7,687 nucleotides of DNA from Methylocystaceae bacterium (GTDB taxonomy: Bacteria; Pseudomonadota; Alphaproteobacteria; Rhizobiales; Beijerinckiaceae): assembly GCA_003152255.1 (NCBI GenBank), contig PLZT01000268.1, forward strand, positions 1,785-9,471, in the 5' to 3' direction. The notes under the pieces were generated by a model. That model saw only the letters and a program-made list of their open reading frames with translations. It was not told the origin of the DNA and made no database searches. Every line of letters starts with the position of its first letter. Position 1 is the stretch's first letter. Positions 4,984-7,687 of this stretch are shown here, piece after piece. Position numbers and translations under genes: made by a program.

Positions 4984-7221
4984 TTGTGGAAGCGTTTGGG
5001 TTCACTGCCGATCGTTAAGCGCCTTTCGCGCATGCTGCTGGCCGTCGACGCCATGATCGACTCCAGCATGTTCGACAGCAGCCGCAGATCGCGCGAGACA
5101 TACGAGAACTTCTCCGCCTTCATGGCGCGTTTCCACGTATCGGGCATGAGCCGGATCGGAGTGGAAATCGCCTGCGAGACGCTCACGATGTCGCTTGGCG
5201 CCGGGATTTTGGCGCTGGCGCTGGCCTCCTCGGCGTTTCACATGACCAGCGAGAAGGACTGGCTCAAGCGGGCCGACCTCGCGGTGACTTTTTTCGACCG
5301 CTACGGCGTCGAGGTCGGACAGCGCGGAATCAAGCACGACGACGCGGTGCCGCTCGAAGACTATCCCGACTATCTGGTGAAGGCCGTGCTCGCCACCGAG
5401 GATCGACGCTTTTACGAGCATTTCGGCATCGACGTGATCGGCACCGGGCGGGCGCTGACCGTCAACGCGCGCTCCTCGGGCGTGGTGCAGGGCGGCTCGT
5501 CGATCACCCAGCAGCTCGCCAAAAACCTGTTTCTCTCAAACGAGCGGACGGTGACGCGCAAGATCAACGAGGCCTTTCTGGCGCTTTGGCTCGAGCATCA
5601 TTTGACCAAGCGCGAGATTCTCAAACTCTATCTCGACCGGGTTTACATGGGCGGGGGCACCTTCGGCATTCAGGCGGCCGCGGAGTTCTATTTCGGCAAA
5701 TCGGTGAAGGACGTGACGCTGGCCGAGGCGGCGATGCTGGCCGGCCTGTTCAAGGCGCCGACCAAATACGCCCCGCACGTCAATCTTCCCGCCGCGCGCG
5801 CGCGGGCGAACGACGTGCTGAACAATCTTGTCGACGCCGGCTTCATGACCGCCAGCCAGGTCGTTCCGGCGCAGCGCAATCCGGCCACTCCGGTCGCGCG
5901 AAAACAAGACTCGAGCCCCGACTGGTATCTCGATTACGCCTATGAGGAAGTGCAGAAACTCGCCGACTCGGGCAAGCTTGGCGATGATCGCGTGCTGAAC
6001 GTGCGGCTGGCGCTCGACTCCAACGTGCAGAAGCACGCCGGCGCGGTGATCGAGGACAATCTGCGCGAGAGCGGTCGCGCCTATCATGTCAAGCAAAGCG
6101 CGATGGTGGTGATGGAGCCGGACGGGGCGCTTCGGGCCATCGTCGGGGGGCGCGACTATGGCGCGAGCCAATTCAACCGCGCGACCGAGGCGATGCGCCA
6201 GCCGGGCTCTTCGTTCAAGCCTTATGTCTATCTGACGGCCTTGATGACCGGCAAGTTCAAGCCCACCACCATCGTCGTCGACTCGCCGGTCTGCATCGGC
6301 AATTGGTGTCCGCACAATTACGGCGGCTCCTACGCCGGCTCGCTGCCGCTGGCCAATGCGCTGGCGCGCTCGCTGAACACCGTCGCCGTGAAGCTTTCCA
6401 TCGCCATCGGCGACGGCAATCCCAAGGCTGGGCGCGCGAAAATCGTCCAGACCGCGCGGCGTCTCGGCATCACGGCGCCGTTGGAGGATACGCCGTCGTT
6501 GCCGATCGGCGCCGACGAGGTGACCTTGCTCGAACATGCCGCCGCCTACGCCGCCTTCGTGAACGGCGGCAAGAAGACGCTCGCGTACACCGCCATGGAA
6601 ATCGACAATCGTCACGGCGACCTTCTGTACAGGCATGACCGGGATGCGCCGCCGCAAGAGCAGGCGGTTCCGTTCGACAAGGTCGTGGAACTCGGCTCGA
6701 TGATGCGAAAGGTGGTCGAGGAAGGCACCGGCAGGGCGGCGCAGCTTGGCGAAGGCATAGAGGTGATCGGCAAGACCGGAACCACCAACGGGTTCAAGGA
6801 CGCTTGGTTCTGCGGCTATTCGGGCGCCATGGGCGGCTGCGTGTGGTATGGCAACGACGACGGCGAATCCATGAACAATATGACCGGCGGCTCGCTGCCG
6901 GCCCGCACATGGCACGACATCATGGCCTACGCCCATCAGGGCGTGCCGCTCAAGCATATTGTTGGCATGGCCCCGACGCCGGCGGCGGAAGCCGCGGCCG
7001 GCGCCGGAACGCCGATCAAACCGCTGGAGCTAGGCGCGCCGCAACGCCCCGCTATGCTGTCGAAGGGCGCGGTGGACGCGTTGGGCTCGATCGAGACCAA
7101 AATAAAGACTCTTTCGCTTGGCAAGCGAGGCGACGCCTTCCAAGAGTTGGCACCCTTAAGCCCGGCCCGTTCGCACAGCGCCGCGGGAGGTTCCCGGACG
7201 CTCGGCGGCGCGGTAGAATGA
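4984..7221 (+). CDS. Class A penicillin-binding protein (glycosyltransferase plus transpeptidase)
   Basis: The bifunctional enzyme polymerises lipid II glycan strands and cross-links the peptides, from the inner membrane into the periplasm. From TTG 4984 it has 745 residues. A long cytoplasmic N-terminus (1-65) precedes one membrane segment (about 66-87). The GT51 glycosyltransferase follows (about 110-285), with catalytic Glu139 in ATEDRRFYEH, the block GGSSITQQLAKNLFL, Glu196 in KINEAF, and the block KREILKLYLDRVYMG. The transpeptidase (about 370-650) has nucleophile Ser409 in SSFK, SLN (463-465) and KTG (597-599), so both active sites look intact. Cysteines in VCIGNWC and in FCGYSGAMGGC could form disulfides. 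The tail (about 660-745) is Ala/Pro/Gly rich. The N-terminal style is that of rhizobial PBP1A-like proteins. The start is uncertain: TTG at 4978 has its ribosome site too close, and ATG at 5032 would drop 16 residues but keep the conserved part. Confidence 0.93.
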   Translation: MWKRLGSLPIVKRLSRMLLAVDAMIDSSMFDSSRRSRETYENFSAFMARFHVSGMSRIGVEIACETLTMSLGAGILALALASSAFHMTSEKDWLKRADLAVTFFDRYGVEVGQRGIKHDDAVPLEDYPDYLVKAVLATEDRRFYEHFGIDVIGTGRALTVNARSSGVVQGGSSITQQLAKNLFLSNERTVTRKINEAFLALWLEHHLTKREILKLYLDRVYMGGGTFGIQAAAEFYFGKSVKDVTLAEAAMLAGLFKAPTKYAPHVNLPAARARANDVLNNLVDAGFMTASQVVPAQRNPATPVARKQDSSPDWYLDYAYEEVQKLADSGKLGDDRVLNVRLALDSNVQKHAGAVIEDNLRESGRAYHVKQSAMVVMEPDGALRAIVGGRDYGASQFNRATEAMRQPGSSFKPYVYLTALMTGKFKPTTIVVDSPVCIGNWCPHNYGGSYAGSLPLANALARSLNTVAVKLSIAIGDGNPKAGRAKIVQTARRLGITAPLEDTPSLPIGADEVTLLEHAAAYAAFVNGGKKTLAYTAMEIDNRHGDLLYRHDRDAPPQEQAVPFDKVVELGSMMRKVVEEGTGRAAQLGEGIEVIGKTGTTNGFKDAWFCGYSGAMGGCVWYGNDDGESMNNMTGGSLPARTWHDIMAYAHQGVPLKHIVGMAPTPAAEAAAGAGTPIKPLELGAPQRPAMLSKGAVDALGSIETKIKTLSLGKRGDAFQELAPLSPARSHSAAGGSRTLGGAVE

Positions 7222-7229
7222 AGCGCGGC

Positions 7230-7243
7230 GCGCCCGTTGGCGC
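7230..7243 (+). terminator. Short GC hairpin after the PBP gene
   Basis: GCGCC-CGTT-GGCGC forms a perfect five-pair stem with a four-base loop, nine bases after the PBP stop. It is followed by TCCCTGAAAT, not by a T run. It may slow or end transcription, but with the next gene only about 50 bases on, readthrough is equally likely. Confidence 0.2.
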
Positions 7244-7295
7244 TCCCTGAAATATCGAGAAATTCATACCCTTGCGAGCGCCCTTCGATAAATAT

Positions 7296-7687
7296 ATGCG
7301 CGCCTTTTGGACGATGCTCTGCGGCCTCGCGCTCGGTTTCGGCGTCACGGCGGCGACGCTTAAGAGCGGCTGGGGCTTCGGCGCGTTTCGCGTCGGACCC
7401 TGGATCGCCTGGCCGCGCGCGGGCGGCCCGGAAATCGACCCTTACGCGCGCGCCGTTCTCGCCCGCCGCGGCGAGGCGCCGCTGGGCCGCGACGAGGGAT
7501 TGGTGTTTGTCGCGAGCGCGGATTCGGCTGGCGGGCCGCTCGACGGCCGCTGCGACTATCGCGTCGCGGACCCGCTGCCCGCCGCGCGCTATTGGACGCT
7601 TGGCCTCGCGACCGCCTCGGGCGCGCCGCTGGCCAATCCCACCGAGCGACTTGGTTACACCTCGGCCGACATTGTTCGCCGCGAGGG
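7296..7687 (+). CDS. DUF1214 domain protein, 3' end beyond the window
   Basis: The first 130 residues are visible and the frame stays open to the window end. A hydrophobic N-terminal segment (about 4-22) suggests a signal anchor or signal peptide. The rest shows DUF1214 features: FGAFRVGPWIAWPRAG (about 29-44), DPYARA, EGLVFVASADSAG, LDGRCDYRV, ARYWTLGL and ANPTERLGYTS. The function of DUF1214 is unknown. Standalone copies in Hyphomicrobiales are, as I recall, often next to a DUF1254 gene, which would lie beyond the window. It begins 74 bases after the PBP stop on the same strand. The start is weakly supported: ATG at 7296 has no ribosome binding site, and an in-frame TTG at 7272 would add eight residues without a better one. 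Confidence 0.85.
   Translation, partial: MRAFWTMLCGLALGFGVTAATLKSGWGFGAFRVGPWIAWPRAGGPEIDPYARAVLARRGEAPLGRDEGLVFVASADSAGGPLDGRCDYRVADPLPAARYWTLGLATASGAPLANPTERLGYTSADIVRRE

Noticed and set aside
4956..5018. ATG at 4956 as the PBP start
   Set aside because: It is in a different frame from the PBP and reaches a stop after 20 codons.
5536..6957. A long open frame of about 473 codons on the - strand, antisense to the PBP gene
   Set aside because: The translation is rich in His, Arg, Gly and Ala with no recognisable domain, while the + strand frame has complete PBP motifs. Long antisense frames are expected in GC-rich DNA.

Overview
The window reads as chromosomal DNA of a high-GC alphaproteobacterium, most likely of the order Hyphomicrobiales (Rhizobiales). 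Four things point there: a tRNA-His of the exceptional alphaproteobacterial type (no C73 partner for G-1, U72 and A73 instead), a FeuP/FeuQ two-component pair with a small exported protein gene just upstream, a class A penicillin-binding protein with a long rhizobial-type N-terminus, and a DUF1214 gene directly behind it. A methylotroph or methanotroph of the Beijerinckiaceae/Methylocystaceae is my guess from overall composition only.

Layout. Positions 1-263 hold no gene I can support, apart from a possible promoter. Two tRNA genes follow on the + strand: tRNA-Lys(CTT) at 264-339 and tRNA-His(GTG) at 384-460, both with encoded CCA and separated by a perfect 16-bp palindrome. A 115-base convergent spacer holds an exact 14-bp tandem repeat and two weak hairpins. 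From 576 to about 4844 every gene is on the - strand. In transcription order they are: a YcgN/UPF0260-type cysteine-cluster protein (4844-4326), a small exported PepSY-like protein (4252-3842), response regulator FeuP (3813-3136), sensor kinase FeuQ (3126-1741), a small lipoprotein with the 17-kDa surface-antigen C-terminal domain (1676-1284), and a membrane-anchored protein of unknown function (1241-576). A divergent intergenic region then leads to the + strand genes: a bifunctional class A PBP (4984-7221) and a DUF1214 protein (7296 onward) cut off by the window end.

Functional reading. The core is an envelope-stress type signalling operon: exported PepSY-like protein, then FeuP, then FeuQ, with gaps of 28 and 9 bases. 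It matches the feuN-feuP-feuQ arrangement of Sinorhizobium meliloti, where FeuN is a periplasmic modulator that holds the FeuQ kinase in check and FeuPQ controls cyclic beta-glucan export. The neighbours (lipoprotein, peptidoglycan synthase, anchored periplasmic proteins) also act in the envelope. The corrected starts are a TTG for feuP, an internal ATG for the lipoprotein, an internal ATG for the YcgN-type protein and a TTG for the PBP. No mobile element, CRISPR array or clear novel multi-gene system is visible. The points most worth a second look are the FeuN-like protein, a PhoP-box-like direct repeat in front of it, and the atypical tRNA-His.
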